DNA from: Inquilinus sp042743185 | Lineage (GTDB): Bacteria > Pseudomonadota > Alphaproteobacteria > DSM-16000 > Inquilinaceae | Assembly (NCBI RefSeq): GCF_042743185.1 | Contig: NZ_JBHYMS010000032.1 | Span: forward strand, 1 to 64,000 | Reading direction: 5' to 3' | DNA: 64,000 nt | Part shown: positions 48,122 through 58,080 of the stretch, piece by piece | Numbering within the stretch: the first letter of the stretch is position 1 | How the letters are laid out: each line of letters starts with the position of its first letter | Position numbers and translations under genes: made by a program | Notes under the pieces: model-generated | What the model was told of the DNA's origin: nothing | Database searches by the model: none | Seen by the model: only the letters and a program-made list of their open reading frames with translations

Positions 48122-49027
48122 TCACCGCCCGAAGGTGGCGAGGGCGACGCCGCCGAGGGTCAGAGCCAGGGCGCCGATCTCGCGCGGGCCGAACGGGTCG
48201 CCCAGCATCGCCACCGAGGCGAGGACTCCGATCACCGGCGTCATCAGCGCCCCGATGGTGGCGACCGAGGCCGGCAGCCGGCGCAGCGCCGCGAACCAGG
48301 CGATATAGGCGAGACCGAAGGCCAGGACGCCGCCATAGACCAGCGCCAGCCAGTGATCGGCGTCGAGCGCCCCGAAGTCCGGCTGTTCCAGCAGCTGCCA
48401 GAACAGCAGCAGCGGCAGCAGGCCCAGCCCGGTCTGCCACGCCACCAGGGCGGTCGGCGGCATCGCCACCGGCGCCCGCTTGGCCAGCACGGTGCCGAGC
48501 GCGAACAGCATCGACCCGGCCAGGGCGAAGGCGACGCCGGGCAGCTTGGCGGCGATATCGGCCTCGCCCGGCGTGCCGTGCGCCACCAGCAGCACGATGC
48601 CGGACAGGCCGAGCACCAGGCCGATGCCGCGGGCCGGGGTCGGCCGCTCGCCCAAGAGTGGCCAGGCCAGAAGCGCGGCCCAGATCGGCAGGGTGTAGGC
48701 CAGGATCGTCGTCTCCGACGCCCGCAGCCACAGCAGCGACAGGGTGGTCAGCGCCATCCAGGCGGTGACGTTGAGCGACGCCGCCAGGCACAGCCGGCCC
48801 CACTGGCCGCGCGGCGGCACCAGGGATTCGCGCCGGGCCAGGGCGATCGCCAGCACCAGGGCGGTGCCGATCAGGCCGCTCGCCGCCCGCACCGAGAAGG
48901 GCGGCAGCACGGCCACCAGATATTTCACCAGGGGCCAGTTGAAGCCCCACATCAGACTGGTCGCCACCAGGAATCCCAGCCCCTGGACCGACACCCCCGG
49001 TGCCTTGGACGCGGCGTTCGTCACCAT
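48122..49027 (-). CDS. EamA/DMT-superfamily transporter
   Basis: A 301-residue, ten-helix membrane protein of the drug/metabolite transporter superfamily. It has an internal duplication: LVATSLMWGFNWPLVKYLVAVLPPF opens the first half and GVAFALAGSMLFALGTVLAKR the second. Members export amino acids or metabolites. The first half ends GLIGTALVLAIAL. The substrate is unknown. It follows the SDR gene by 6 bp, so the two are probably one transcript, ended by the hairpin at 48008-48036. Confidence 0.88.
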   Translation of the reverse strand: MVTNAASKAPGVSVQGLGFLVATSLMWGFNWPLVKYLVAVLPPFSVRAASGLIGTALVLAIALARRESLVPPRGQWGRLCLAASLNVTAWMALTTLSLLWLRASETTILAYTLPIWAALLAWPLLGERPTPARGIGLVLGLSGIVLLVAHGTPGEADIAAKLPGVAFALAGSMLFALGTVLAKRAPVAMPPTALVAWQTGLGLLPLLLFWQLLEQPDFGALDADHWLALVYGGVLAFGLAYIAWFAALRRLPASVATIGALMTPVIGVLASVAMLGDPFGPREIGALALTLGGVALATFGR

Positions 49028-49033
49028 GGGTCG

Positions 49034-49810
49034 CTAGAGGATGACCGGGCTCTGCAGCCCGTCCATGCTGATGTTGACGCCGGTGATGTAGCCGGCCTTG
49101 GCCGAGGCCAGGAACAGCACCGCGTCGGCGATCTCCTCCGGCTGCGCCCCGCGGCCGAGCGGGATGCGCGACACCGCCCGCCGCCGCGCCTCCTCCAGGG
49201 TGATGCCGTGCAGCCGGGTCTCCGCCTGCAGCCCCTCGGCCACCCGCTCGGTCTCGGTCAGGCCGGGGTTGACGCCGACCACGCGGACGCCTTTGCCGGC
49301 ATAGGCGGTGGCCAGGCCGGCCGTGGCCAGCATCAGCGCGGCGTTGGCGGCGCCGCCGGCGATGTGGACGGTGGCCGGCACCTTGCCGCCATTGCCAATG
49401 ACGTTGACCACGACGCCGGTGCCGCGCGCGGCCATGCGCTTCACCACCGGGTCGATGACGTTGATGTAGGAGAAGAACTTGGCGTCCATCGCCGCCTTGT
49501 AGGCGGCCGGGGTCAACTCCTCCGCCGGGGTCCGCCGGGCGGCGCCGGCCGAGTTGACCAGCACGTCGATCGGGCCGAGCTGACGCTCGGCCGTTTCCAC
49601 CGCCGACAGGGCGGCGGCCGCGTCGGTCAGGTCGGCGGCGATGGCGACGGTGCCGGGCAGCCCGGCCGCGGCGCGGTCGAGATTGGCCTGGCTGCGTGAC
49701 ACGATGGCGACCCTGGCGCCCTCGGCCAGGAACGCCTTGGCGCAGGCCAGGCCGATGCCCTTCGATCCGCCGGTCACCAGCACGGTCTTTCCGGTCAGGC
49801 CGAGATCCAT
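49034..49810 (-). CDS. Atypical short-chain dehydrogenase/reductase
   Basis: A 258-residue Rossmann-fold SDR. The cofactor loop is VTGGSKGIGLACA (about 12-24) and DVLVNSAGAARR is the NNAG-equivalent. The usual catalytic Tyr-x3-Lys is missing: the expected position reads VHIAGGAANAALM, i.e. H and G in place of Y and K, and the preceding serine region is VIGNGGKV. The rest (VNPGLTETERVAEG, PEEIADAVLFLAS) is canonical. It may be a catalytically unusual or inactive SDR, or use another residue. It is probably co-transcribed with the DMT transporter downstream. Confidence 0.88.
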   Translation of the reverse strand: MDLGLTGKTVLVTGGSKGIGLACAKAFLAEGARVAIVSRSQANLDRAAAGLPGTVAIAADLTDAAAALSAVETAERQLGPIDVLVNSAGAARRTPAEELTPAAYKAAMDAKFFSYINVIDPVVKRMAARGTGVVVNVIGNGGKVPATVHIAGGAANAALMLATAGLATAYAGKGVRVVGVNPGLTETERVAEGLQAETRLHGITLEEARRRAVSRIPLGRGAQPEEIADAVLFLASAKAGYITGVNISMDGLQSPVIL

Positions 49811-49847
49811 GGAACGCTCCTTCGGATTGGGTTCAGGCGCAGGCCTC

Positions 49848-49992
49848 AGAGACCGTTTGGAAATGCGCTGGCGTGAGTCGGCTGGTGGTGGTTTCGAGAA
49901 CCGGCGCGCAGCGGACGTTTGGGTCCGTGAGCACCGGAAGCGCAGAAACCGCCATCAGACGGCCGCGCCAGTAGCATTTCCAAGCGGTCTCT
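49848..49992. mobile_element. 145-bp MITE-like long hairpin
   Basis: The ends AGAGACCGTTTGGAAATGC and GCATTTCCAAGCGGTCTCT are inverted copies with one mismatch in 19. Pairing continues inward for about 50 nt through CTGGCG, CTG.TGG.GGTTTC and CCGG blocks. At the tip is a small GGAC/GTCC hairpin (about 49917-49934). The element has no coding capacity. Its right end overlaps the stop codon of the glutamine-synthetase-like gene, so insertion may have supplied that stop. No target-site duplication can be assigned with confidence. Confidence 0.75.
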
Positions 49993-51413
49993 CAGATGAT
50001 CTCGAAGTACCGAGCCAGTTCCCAATCGGTGATGTGCTTGCGGAATTCGCGCTCCTCCCATTCGCGGGTGGCGGCGAAATGCTCGACCCAGTCGTCGCCG
50101 AACAGGCCGCGCGCCGGTTTCGATGCGCGCAGCCGCTGCGCCGCCTCCCACAGCGTGCGCGGCAGCTCCATCTTGCGCGGGAAGGACTTCGCGTAGGCGT
50201 TGCCCTTGACCGGCTCGCCCAGCTCCAGCTTGCGTTCGATGCCCCAGAGGCCGGCGCCCAGCGCCGCGGCCAGGACGATGTAGGGGTTGGCGTCGGCGGC
50301 GGCGATGCGGAACTCGACCCGCTGGCTCTTCGGCCCGCCCTGGATCACGCGCAGCGCCGTGGTCCGGTTCTCCACCCCCCAGGTCGCCGAGGTCGGCGCC
50401 CAGAAGCCGGGGATCAGCCGGGAATAGGCGTTCACCGTCTGCGCGATCATGGCCAGGAACTCCGGCATCAGCGCCTGCTGGCCGGCCACGAAATGGCGCA
50501 TCGTCGCGCTCATGCCGTGCGGGTCCTTCGGATCATGGAAGGCCGGCTTGCCCTTGCCGTCGACCAGCGACATGTGGATGTGGCCGCTCTGCCCCGGCAC
50601 CTCGTTCGACCACTTCGACATGAAGGTGGCCATCAGGTTGTTGCGCTGGGCGATCACCTTGGTGAAGGTGCGGAACAGCGTCGCCTTGTCGGCGGCGGAC
50701 AGGCCGTCATCGACCGCGATCGCCGCCTCCAGCACGCCCGGCCCGGTCTCGGTGTGCAGCCCCTCGATCTCGCAGTCCAGCGCCTGCATGGTGCCCAGCA
50801 GCTCGTGGTACAGGTCCGACCAGACCGTGTTGCGCAGCGTCGAATAACCGAAGAAGCCGGGCGTCAGGCTGGTCAGGTTGCGGTAGTGCTTCTCGCGCAC
50901 CGAATGCGGCGTCTCGTCGAACAGGAAGAACTCGTATTCGAACGCCGCCTTCAGGCCGAAGCCCATGCCGGCGGCCTTGTCCAGCATCCGGCGCAAGAGG
51001 GCACGCGGGCACACCGCCTCGGCCTGGTCGGCCAGCTCGCACAGGAAGAAGGGAAGGTCGTTCTCGAAGGGCAGCCGGCGCATCGTCTCCGGCAGGATGC
51101 GCACCGGCGCGTCCGGATAGGCGGTGTGCCAGCCGGTGTAGCGGGCGTTGTCGTACAGCTGGTCGTGGCTGTCCCAGCCGACGATCACGTCGCAGAAGCC
51201 GAAGCCTTTCTCCAGCGCCGACAGGAATTTGTCGCGCGAGATGTACTTGCCGCGCAGGATGCCGTCGACATCGGTCAGCGCCACCTTGACGTGGTTGTAT
51301 CCCCCCTCCTGCACCAGCCTGCGGGCGTCGTCGCCAGTAAAGCGGGGGGCGGTGAAGCGGGCCGCGGACGCGGCGGGGCGGGGGCTAGCGGCCCGGGATG
51401 TCGGTTGCGCCAT
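49992..51413 (-). CDS. Glutamine-synthetase-family ligase, possibly gamma-glutamylpolyamine synthetase
   Basis: A 473-residue member of the glutamine synthetase superfamily. Visible features are VDGILRGKYISRDKFLSALEKG at the N-terminal beta-grasp, the metal-ligand AFEYEFFLFDE, ETGPGVLEAAIAVDDGL, GQSGHIHMSLVDGKGKPAFHD (glutamate/ATP site), and RVEFRIAAADANPYIVLAAALGAGLWG. Relatives such as PuuA attach glutamate to putrescine or other amines. It lies divergent from an amino-acid/polyamine-type permease, which favours amine catabolism over nitrogen assimilation. The last codons sit in the MITE-like hairpin. The substrate is inferred, not proven. Confidence 0.9.
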   Translation of the reverse strand: MAQPTSRAASPRPAASAARFTAPRFTGDDARRLVQEGGYNHVKVALTDVDGILRGKYISRDKFLSALEKGFGFCDVIVGWDSHDQLYDNARYTGWHTAYPDAPVRILPETMRRLPFENDLPFFLCELADQAEAVCPRALLRRMLDKAAGMGFGLKAAFEYEFFLFDETPHSVREKHYRNLTSLTPGFFGYSTLRNTVWSDLYHELLGTMQALDCEIEGLHTETGPGVLEAAIAVDDGLSAADKATLFRTFTKVIAQRNNLMATFMSKWSNEVPGQSGHIHMSLVDGKGKPAFHDPKDPHGMSATMRHFVAGQQALMPEFLAMIAQTVNAYSRLIPGFWAPTSATWGVENRTTALRVIQGGPKSQRVEFRIAAADANPYIVLAAALGAGLWGIERKLELGEPVKGNAYAKSFPRKMELPRTLWEAAQRLRASKPARGLFGDDWVEHFAATREWEEREFRKHITDWELARYFEII

Positions 51414-51695
51414 AGGTTCGAAGTCTCCCGTTTCCTGTCGCCCGCCGCTTTGCCGGAGGATCCGATGCGGGTCGATATGCGGAGCCTATTCAGAGCATGC
51501 CTGACGAAGCGGCGGCAAGACGGGCCGCGACGCGGCGTGGTCCGGAGCCGTCCTTCCCGCAATACCCTTGTCGGCGTTGTGGTTCGGTGAGACAGTTTCT
51601 GCCGGATCCGGGCGGGTCCTGTGTGGAATCATGCCCGTTCTTGTGAGGGAGCGATCCAGGAAGCAGTCCAGAACGACAACAGGGAGCGCAGATCG

Positions 51696-53261
51696 ATGTC
51701 CCAGGACGCTCGCGGTCCGGGAAGCCCGCACGACATCTCCGACGATGTGAAGGTTCTGCACAGCATGGGCTATGCCCAGGAGCTGCTGCGGCGGATGTCC
51801 GGCTTCTCCAACTTCGCCATCTCCTTCTCGATCATCTGCATCCTGTCCGGCGGCATCAACTCGCTGGGGCAGGGCATCGGCGGCGTCGGCGGCGCCGCGA
51901 TCGGCATCGGCTGGCCGCTCGGCTGCCTGGTGTCGCTGATCTTCGCCCTCGGCATGGGCCAGATCGCCTCGGCCTATCCGACCGCCGGCGGCCTCTACCA
52001 CTGGGGCTCGATCCTCGGCGGCCGGGCGCTGGGCTGGTTCACCGCCTGGTTCAACCTGATCGGGCTGATCGCGGTGCTGGCGGCGATCAATGTCGGCACC
52101 TTCCTGTTCGTGGTCGGTGCCTTCGGGGCCCAGCTCGGGCTCGAGGCCAATGCCTGGACCCAGTTCATCTTCCTGGCGCTGCTGACCGGCAGCCACGCGC
52201 TGTTGAACCATCTCGGCATCCGGGTGACGACGCTGCTGACCGACCTCAGCGGCTACCTGATCTTCCTGGTGGCGGTGGCGCTGACCATCGCCTTCCTGGC
52301 CTACGCCCCGGCGATCGACATCTCCCGGCTGTGGACCTTCACCAACTACAGCGGCCCGGCGGGCGGCGACGTCTGGCCCCAGCATGGCAGCCTGCTGATG
52401 GTGTTCCTGCTCGGCCTGCTGCTGCCGATCTACACCATCACCGGCTTCGACGCCTCGGCCCACACCTCCGAGGAGACGGTGCAGGCGTCGCACAACGTGC
52501 CGCGGTCGATGGTGCGGTCGGTGGTGCTGTCCGCCGTCTTCGGCTACGCCATGCTGGTCGCCTTCGTGCTGGCGATCCCGAACATGGACGAGGCTGCGGC
52601 CCAGGGCTGGAACGTGTTCTTCTGGACCTCGGACGCGGTGCTGCCGGCCGGGCTGAAATACACGCTCTATTTCGGCATCGCCGTCAGCCAGTATCTCTGC
52701 GGCCTGGCCACCGTGACCTCGGTGTCGCGGATGATCTTCGCCTTCGCCCGCGACGGCGGCCTGCCGGCCTCGGCCTCGCTGCGCAAGGTCAGCCCGACCT
52801 TCCGCACCCCGGTCGCGGCGATCTGGACCGGCACGGCGCTGGCGGTGCTGCTGACCGTCTATGCCGACCTCTACTCCATCGTCGTCTCGGTGGCGGTGAT
52901 CTTCCTGTTCATCTCCTACGGCCTGCCGGTGGCGCTCGGGGCCTGGGCCTATGGCCGGACGTGGACGCAGATGGGGCCGTGGACGCTGGGCGGCGCCTAC
53001 CGGCTGGTGGCGGTGCTGTGCGTCGCGGCGGCGGTGCTGATCTTCATCATCGGCGTGCAGCCGCCGAACGAGAAGGCGCTGTACATCACCATCGCCTTCC
53101 TGATCATCACCGCGCTCGTCTGGTTCTTCCTGGAGAACCGCCGTTTCCAGGGACCGCCGATCGGCGAGGCGATCCGCCGGCGCCAGGCCGAGATCGCGGC
53201 GGCCGAGCAGGCCGTGGGCGAGACCACGGGTGCGGCTGTCGGCGAAGCCGGCAAGGCCTGA
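51696..53261 (+). CDS. APC-superfamily amino-acid permease
   Basis: A 521-residue, 12-helix permease. The conserved first helix is RMSGFSNFAISFSIICILSGGINSLGQGIGGVGG, followed by IASAYPTAGGLYHWGSILGG (the PTAGG motif of the amino acid/choline transporter subfamily) and ITGFDASAHTSEETVQAS. It probably imports GABA, amino acids or a polyamine-like substrate by ion symport. It is divergent from the glutamine-synthetase-like gene by 282 bp, so the two may form a uptake-and-ligation pathway. A CAGGGAG site precedes the ATG. An intrinsic terminator follows at 53282-53312. Confidence 0.9.
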   Translation: MSQDARGPGSPHDISDDVKVLHSMGYAQELLRRMSGFSNFAISFSIICILSGGINSLGQGIGGVGGAAIGIGWPLGCLVSLIFALGMGQIASAYPTAGGLYHWGSILGGRALGWFTAWFNLIGLIAVLAAINVGTFLFVVGAFGAQLGLEANAWTQFIFLALLTGSHALLNHLGIRVTTLLTDLSGYLIFLVAVALTIAFLAYAPAIDISRLWTFTNYSGPAGGDVWPQHGSLLMVFLLGLLLPIYTITGFDASAHTSEETVQASHNVPRSMVRSVVLSAVFGYAMLVAFVLAIPNMDEAAAQGWNVFFWTSDAVLPAGLKYTLYFGIAVSQYLCGLATVTSVSRMIFAFARDGGLPASASLRKVSPTFRTPVAAIWTGTALAVLLTVYADLYSIVVSVAVIFLFISYGLPVALGAWAYGRTWTQMGPWTLGGAYRLVAVLCVAAAVLIFIIGVQPPNEKALYITIAFLIITALVWFFLENRRFQGPPIGEAIRRRQAEIAAAEQAVGETTGAAVGEAGKA

Positions 53262-53281
53262 TCCAGGCCGCTGCCATCCAT

Positions 53282-53312
53282 GGGGCGCCCCAGCCGGGCG
53301 CCCCTTTTCCTT
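53282..53312 (+). terminator. Intrinsic terminator of the permease gene
   Basis: A GGGGCGCCC/GGGCGCCCC 9-bp stem with a 5-nt loop (CAGCC), followed by TTTTCCTT. It lies 20 bp past the permease stop. Confidence 0.85.
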
Positions 53313-53397
53313 GCCGTCGGGGCGGGGTCGATCTAAACCATATAAGTCGTACAATACGGCCGCCGGTCGACGGCGGCAGGTTCAGGGGAAACGCAGG

Positions 53398-54396
53398 ATG
53401 AAGGTCGTCATCACCGGTGGTCTCGGTTTCGTCGGGCTGAATCTGGCCCGGGCGCTGCTGAAGCGCGGCACGCTGACCGGCATCTCCGGCCAGCAGGAGC
53501 CGATCGACGCGATCACCCTGTTCGACATGGCGGCGCCGGCCGAGCGGCCGGACGGCCTCGACGACCGGGTGTCGATCGTCACCGGCGACATCTCCGACCG
53601 CGCCACCGTTTTCGGCCTGGTCGACCGCGACGACATCTCGGTGTTCCACCTCGCCTCGATCCTGTCGGGCGGCGGCGAGAAGGATTTCGACCTGGCGCTG
53701 CGGGTCAATCTCGACGGCGGGCTGAACGTGTTCGAGGCGGTGCGGGCCCGGAAGGGCGGGGCGCAGCGCCTGGTTGCCGCCAGCTCGATCGCCGTGTTCG
53801 GCGGCTCGGTGATGCCGAAGACGGTGACCGACGCCACCAAGCAGACCAGCCAGACCACCTACGGCGTCACCAAGACGATCTGCGAGCTGCTGGTCAACGA
53901 CTACAGCCGCAAGGGCTTCTTCGACGGCCGCTCGGCCCGGCTGCCGACCATATTCGTCCGTCCCGGCAAGGCCAATTCCGCCGCCTCCAGCTTCTGCTCC
54001 GGCGTGTTCCGCGAGCCGCTGAACGGTGTCGAATGCGTGCTGCCGGTGACCCGGGCGCAGCTGCCGATGCTGGGCTACCGCAACTGCGTCGCCAGCTTCA
54101 TCGGCCTGCACGAGGCGCCGGCCGCGGCGCTGGGCGACGACCGCGCCGTCAACCTGCCGAGCCGCGCCTACACGGTGGAGGACATGGTGGCGGCGGTGAA
54201 GCGGGTGGCCGAGAAGTACCAGATCAAGCTCGGGCCGATCACGACGAAGCCGGACCCGGTGATCCAGGCGATCGTCGACGGCTGGGCCACCGACGCCTCC
54301 TGGGACCGGGCCCGCGCGCTCGGCCTGCCGATCGACGAGAGCATCGACCGGGTGGTCGAGGACTACATCGAGGACTTCCTGCCCAGCCGTCATTGA
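53398..54396 (+). CDS. denD: NAD-dependent epimerase/dehydratase, D-erythronate-dehydrogenase-like
   Basis: A 332-residue extended SDR. The NAD-binding motif TGGLGFVGLNLARALLKRG is at residues 6-24. The Asp in ITLFDMAAPA binds the adenosine ribose. The catalytic YxxxK is YGVTKTICELL near residue 155, and RLPTIFVRPGKANSAASSF is the substrate-side region. This resembles DenD, which oxidises D-erythronate at C2 in four-carbon acid-sugar use. The partner kinase and isomerase genes (OtnK, OtnC) are not in the window, so the function is moderately supported. The gene ends just before palindromic element R4. Confidence 0.85.
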   Translation: MKVVITGGLGFVGLNLARALLKRGTLTGISGQQEPIDAITLFDMAAPAERPDGLDDRVSIVTGDISDRATVFGLVDRDDISVFHLASILSGGGEKDFDLALRVNLDGGLNVFEAVRARKGGAQRLVAASSIAVFGGSVMPKTVTDATKQTSQTTYGVTKTICELLVNDYSRKGFFDGRSARLPTIFVRPGKANSAASSFCSGVFREPLNGVECVLPVTRAQLPMLGYRNCVASFIGLHEAPAAALGDDRAVNLPSRAYTVEDMVAAVKRVAEKYQIKLGPITTKPDPVIQAIVDGWATDASWDRARALGLPIDESIDRVVEDYIEDFLPSRH

Positions 54397-54400
54397 CCTG

Positions 54401-54483
54401 CATAGGTTGGGTTCGCGGCCGCGAACCCAACATTGCGCCGGCGTCTGGATGTTGGGTTCGCCATCCGGCGAACCCAACCTACG
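54401..54483. repeat. Palindromic element R4 (two-unit REP-like)
   Basis: It opens CATAGGTTGGGTTCGC, then GCGAACCCAACA, a spacer of about 18 bp, then GTTGGGTTCGC...GCGAACCCAACCTACG. It sits between converging genes (epimerase and Tat hydrolase), 5 and 12 bp from their stops. Confidence 0.87.
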
Positions 54484-54495
54484 GCTGAACGTTCC

Positions 54496-55290
54496 TCACG
54501 CCGCGCCGGCGGCCTGCAGGATCAGCGCCGCGATCTCCTGCGGGTGCGAGACGATGCCGAGATGGCTGGACGGCAGCTCGATCGTCTTCGCACCCATGCG
54601 CCTGGTCATGAAGCGCTGCAGGTCGGGGTTGATCGTGCGGTCCTGGGCCGAGACCTGGTAGAAGCTCGGCTTCGACCGCCATGCCGCCTGCGTCACCTTG
54701 GCCGTGAACAGCGCGTCCGAGACGCGGCCCTGGACGGCGTAGAGCACGCGGGCCTTGGCCGGGTCGACGTCGCCGGCGAAGTCGCGCAGGAACGCCTCCT
54801 CGCCCAGCCAGGCGTATCCGCCGGCATGGACCACGCCCGCGCTCGCCGGCGGGGTCGGATAGGTCTTGGCCAGCGCCGTGTAGTCCTCGTCGGCGTCCGG
54901 CGCGCGGGCGGAGCAGTAGACCAGGGCCGAGACCTTCGGATGAACGCCGGTCTGGGTGATCACCTCGCCGGCATAGGAGTGGCCGACCAGCACCGTGGGG
55001 CCGTCCTGCAGGTCCAGGACGCGCTGGGTGAAGGCGCAGTCCTCGGCCAGGGACTGCAGCGGGTTCTGCACCGCCGTCACGTTCAGCCCGGCCTGCTGCA
55101 GCCGGGGGATGATCTCCACCCAACAGGATCCGTCGGCATAAGCGCCGTGCACCAGCACGACGTTGCGGGCGCGCGGCACGGCGACCGGCGCGGCCGCCGC
55201 CGCGGTGCGGGAGCCGGCGGCAAGCACGGCCGCGCCGCCGGCGGCGGCCAGGCCCATCAGGAATTCACGACGATCGATGGCGTTCAGCAT
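54496..55290 (-). CDS. Tat-exported alpha/beta hydrolase
   Basis: A 264-residue protein with a twin-arginine signal DRREFLMGLAAAGGAAVLAAG (residues 6-26). The fold is alpha/beta hydrolase: VVLVHGAYADGSCW (oxyanion hole), nucleophile S105 in LVGHSYAGEV, and a C-terminal catalytic histidine in ELPSSHLGIVSHPQEI. It resembles salicylate-esterase-like small hydrolases. The substrate is unknown. I start at MLNAIDRREF, since the in-frame extension to 55626 has no family similarity. It is divergent from the ABC transporter operon. Confidence 0.87.
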   Translation of the reverse strand: MLNAIDRREFLMGLAAAGGAAVLAAGSRTAAAAAPVAVPRARNVVLVHGAYADGSCWVEIIPRLQQAGLNVTAVQNPLQSLAEDCAFTQRVLDLQDGPTVLVGHSYAGEVITQTGVHPKVSALVYCSARAPDADEDYTALAKTYPTPPASAGVVHAGGYAWLGEEAFLRDFAGDVDPAKARVLYAVQGRVSDALFTAKVTQAAWRSKPSFYQVSAQDRTINPDLQRFMTRRMGAKTIELPSSHLGIVSHPQEIAALILQAAGAA

Positions 55291-55645
55291 GATCTTCTCC
55301 GCAAGGCAGGGCGCTTCCGGCCCCTCCGGAAGCGGCGCTCGATCGTCTCTGTATGTGGAGAGCGCGTCGGAGCGGCATCTGTGTATTCGGATGAAGGTGG
55401 CGGATAGTTTCATGAATACGCTGTAACGATCGATGCAAGCCGAAGCTTGTTTCCTTCTGGCGAAATCTACGCCGCGGCCGAACCCGCTCGGCGTTCCGGC
55501 GCCTGCGTTCCGGGTGTCTGATACCGGTAACAGATTTGTACGATCATAACGTCGAATCCGTTTGACCCGACAGGACCATCCGCTACCCTCTGCGGCAACG
55601 ATCGGCGGCCATGACGCTTCCGGCATCGCTCAATAGGGAGGGGGA
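55291..55645. other. 355-bp divergent spacer upstream of the ABC transporter operon
   Basis: It contains a LacI-type palindrome at 55518-55533 and a moderately AT-rich stretch (55360-55420). No gene is supported. Confidence 0.5.
55518..55533. promoter_or_regulatory. Putative LacI-family operator for the carbohydrate ABC operon
   Basis: CTGATACCGGTAACAG is a 16-bp palindrome with one mismatched pair around ACCGGT, the core typical of GntR/IdnR-type LacI operators. It lies 113 bp before the first ABC gene. The cognate regulator is not adjacent; the only LacI gene here (17354-18376) has different palindromes in its own promoter. Confidence 0.5.
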
Positions 55646-56704
<1,059 letters not shown>

Positions 56705-56758
56705 CGGCGGCGGCTTTCAGACAGCGATTTTCAAGCAAAGACAGACGGGAGAGGAAAC

Positions 56759-58075
56759 ATGGCTGAGTTCACGCGGCGCGACGTTCTGAAGACCGGGGCG
56801 GGCCTTGCCGCGGCCGGCGCCATCGGCTCGGGCGGCCTGATCCGCCCGGCCCACGCCCAGGACCTGTCCTACACGCCGGAATCGGGCGCATCCCTCAGGG
56901 TGCTGCGCTGGGCCAAGTTCGTGCAGGGCGACGAGACCCAGTGGCTGGCCAACACCAAGGCGTTCAGCGACAAATACGGCGTCCCGGTGCGGGTCGACAG
57001 CGAGGGCTGGGAGGACATCCGGCCGAAGGCGGCGGTCGCCGCCAATGTCGGCAGCGGGCCCGACATCGTCCTGGTCTGGTTCGACGACGCCCAGCTCTAT
57101 CCCGACAAGCTGCTCGACGTCACCGAGCTCGCCAACTACCTCGGCACCAAATACGGCGGCTGGTACGAGGGCCTGCAGGGCTACGCCCAGCGCGACGGCA
57201 AGTTCATCGGACTGCCGCTGGCCGCGATCGGCAACGCCATCTGCTATCGCGAGAGCTGGGTCAAGGAAGCCGGCTTCTCCGAATTCCCGAAGGACACCGA
57301 CGGCTTCCTGGCGCTGTGCCGCAAGCTGAAGGAGAACGGCCACCCGCCCGGCTTCACCCTCGGCAACGGCGTCGGCGACGGCAACAATTTCGGCCATTGG
57401 ATCATGTGGAGCCATGGCGGCAAGATGGTCGACGAGCAGGGAAACGTCGTCATCAACAGCCCGGAGACGATCGCCGGGCTGAAATATGCGGCCGAGCTGT
57501 ACAAGACCTTCATCCCCGGCACCGAGGCCTGGCTCGACACCAACAACAACCGGGCCTTCCTGGCCGGCGAGGTCAGCGTCACCGCGAACGGCGTGTCGCT
57601 CTACTACGCCGCCAAGAACGACGCCAACCTGAAGGAGATGGCCAAGGACATCCGCTGCGTGCCGCTGCCGGTCGGCCCGGTCGGCCAGTCGGTCGAGCTG
57701 TGCCAGACCACCTCGGCGATCGTCTTCAACTACACCAAATACCCGAACGCGGCGAAGGAGTACCTGCGCTTCATGTGGGAGAAGGAGCAGTTCTTCCCCT
57801 GGATGGAGGCGGCGAGCGGCTATTGCTGCCAGCCGCTGAAGGGCTATGCCGACCACCCGATCTGGAAGGCCGACCCGAACCACGCCGCCTATGCCGGCGC
57901 GTCGGAGCGCCTGCGCCCGAACGGCTATGCCGGGCCCCTGGGCTACGCGTCGGCGGCGGCGATGGCGGACTACATCGTCGTCAACATGGTCGCCGAGGCC
58001 GCCACCGGCCAGCGCACGCCGGAGGAAGCGGCGGCGCGGGCCCAGAAGCGGGCCGAGCGGTACTATCGGGTGTAG
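56759..58075 (+). CDS. ABC transporter solute-binding protein, Tat-exported
   Basis: A 438-residue family-1 binding protein. The twin-arginine signal FTRRDVLKTGAGLAAAGAIG is at residues 4-23, ending at AHAQ. The mature protein has the extracellular sugar-binding pattern: WGDETQW-type FVQGDETQWLANTKAF, VGSGPDIVLVWFDDAQLYPD, GLPLAAIGNAICYRESWVKEAGF and RAFLAGEVSVTANG. It delivers a carbohydrate or polyol to the two permeases encoded at 59045-60873. Tat rather than Sec export is less common for this family but known. Palindromic element R5 follows. Confidence 0.92.
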   Translation: MAEFTRRDVLKTGAGLAAAGAIGSGGLIRPAHAQDLSYTPESGASLRVLRWAKFVQGDETQWLANTKAFSDKYGVPVRVDSEGWEDIRPKAAVAANVGSGPDIVLVWFDDAQLYPDKLLDVTELANYLGTKYGGWYEGLQGYAQRDGKFIGLPLAAIGNAICYRESWVKEAGFSEFPKDTDGFLALCRKLKENGHPPGFTLGNGVGDGNNFGHWIMWSHGGKMVDEQGNVVINSPETIAGLKYAAELYKTFIPGTEAWLDTNNNRAFLAGEVSVTANGVSLYYAAKNDANLKEMAKDIRCVPLPVGPVGQSVELCQTTSAIVFNYTKYPNAAKEYLRFMWEKEQFFPWMEAASGYCCQPLKGYADHPIWKADPNHAAYAGASERLRPNGYAGPLGYASAAAMADYIVVNMVAEAATGQRTPEEAAARAQKRAERYYRV

Positions 58076-58080
58076 CATCA

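Noticed and set aside
54496..55626. Extended N-terminus of the Tat hydrolase to 55626
   Set aside because: The extra 112 residues cross the likely promoter region and a LacI-type palindrome; the Tat motif at MLNAIDRREF is the natural N-terminus.
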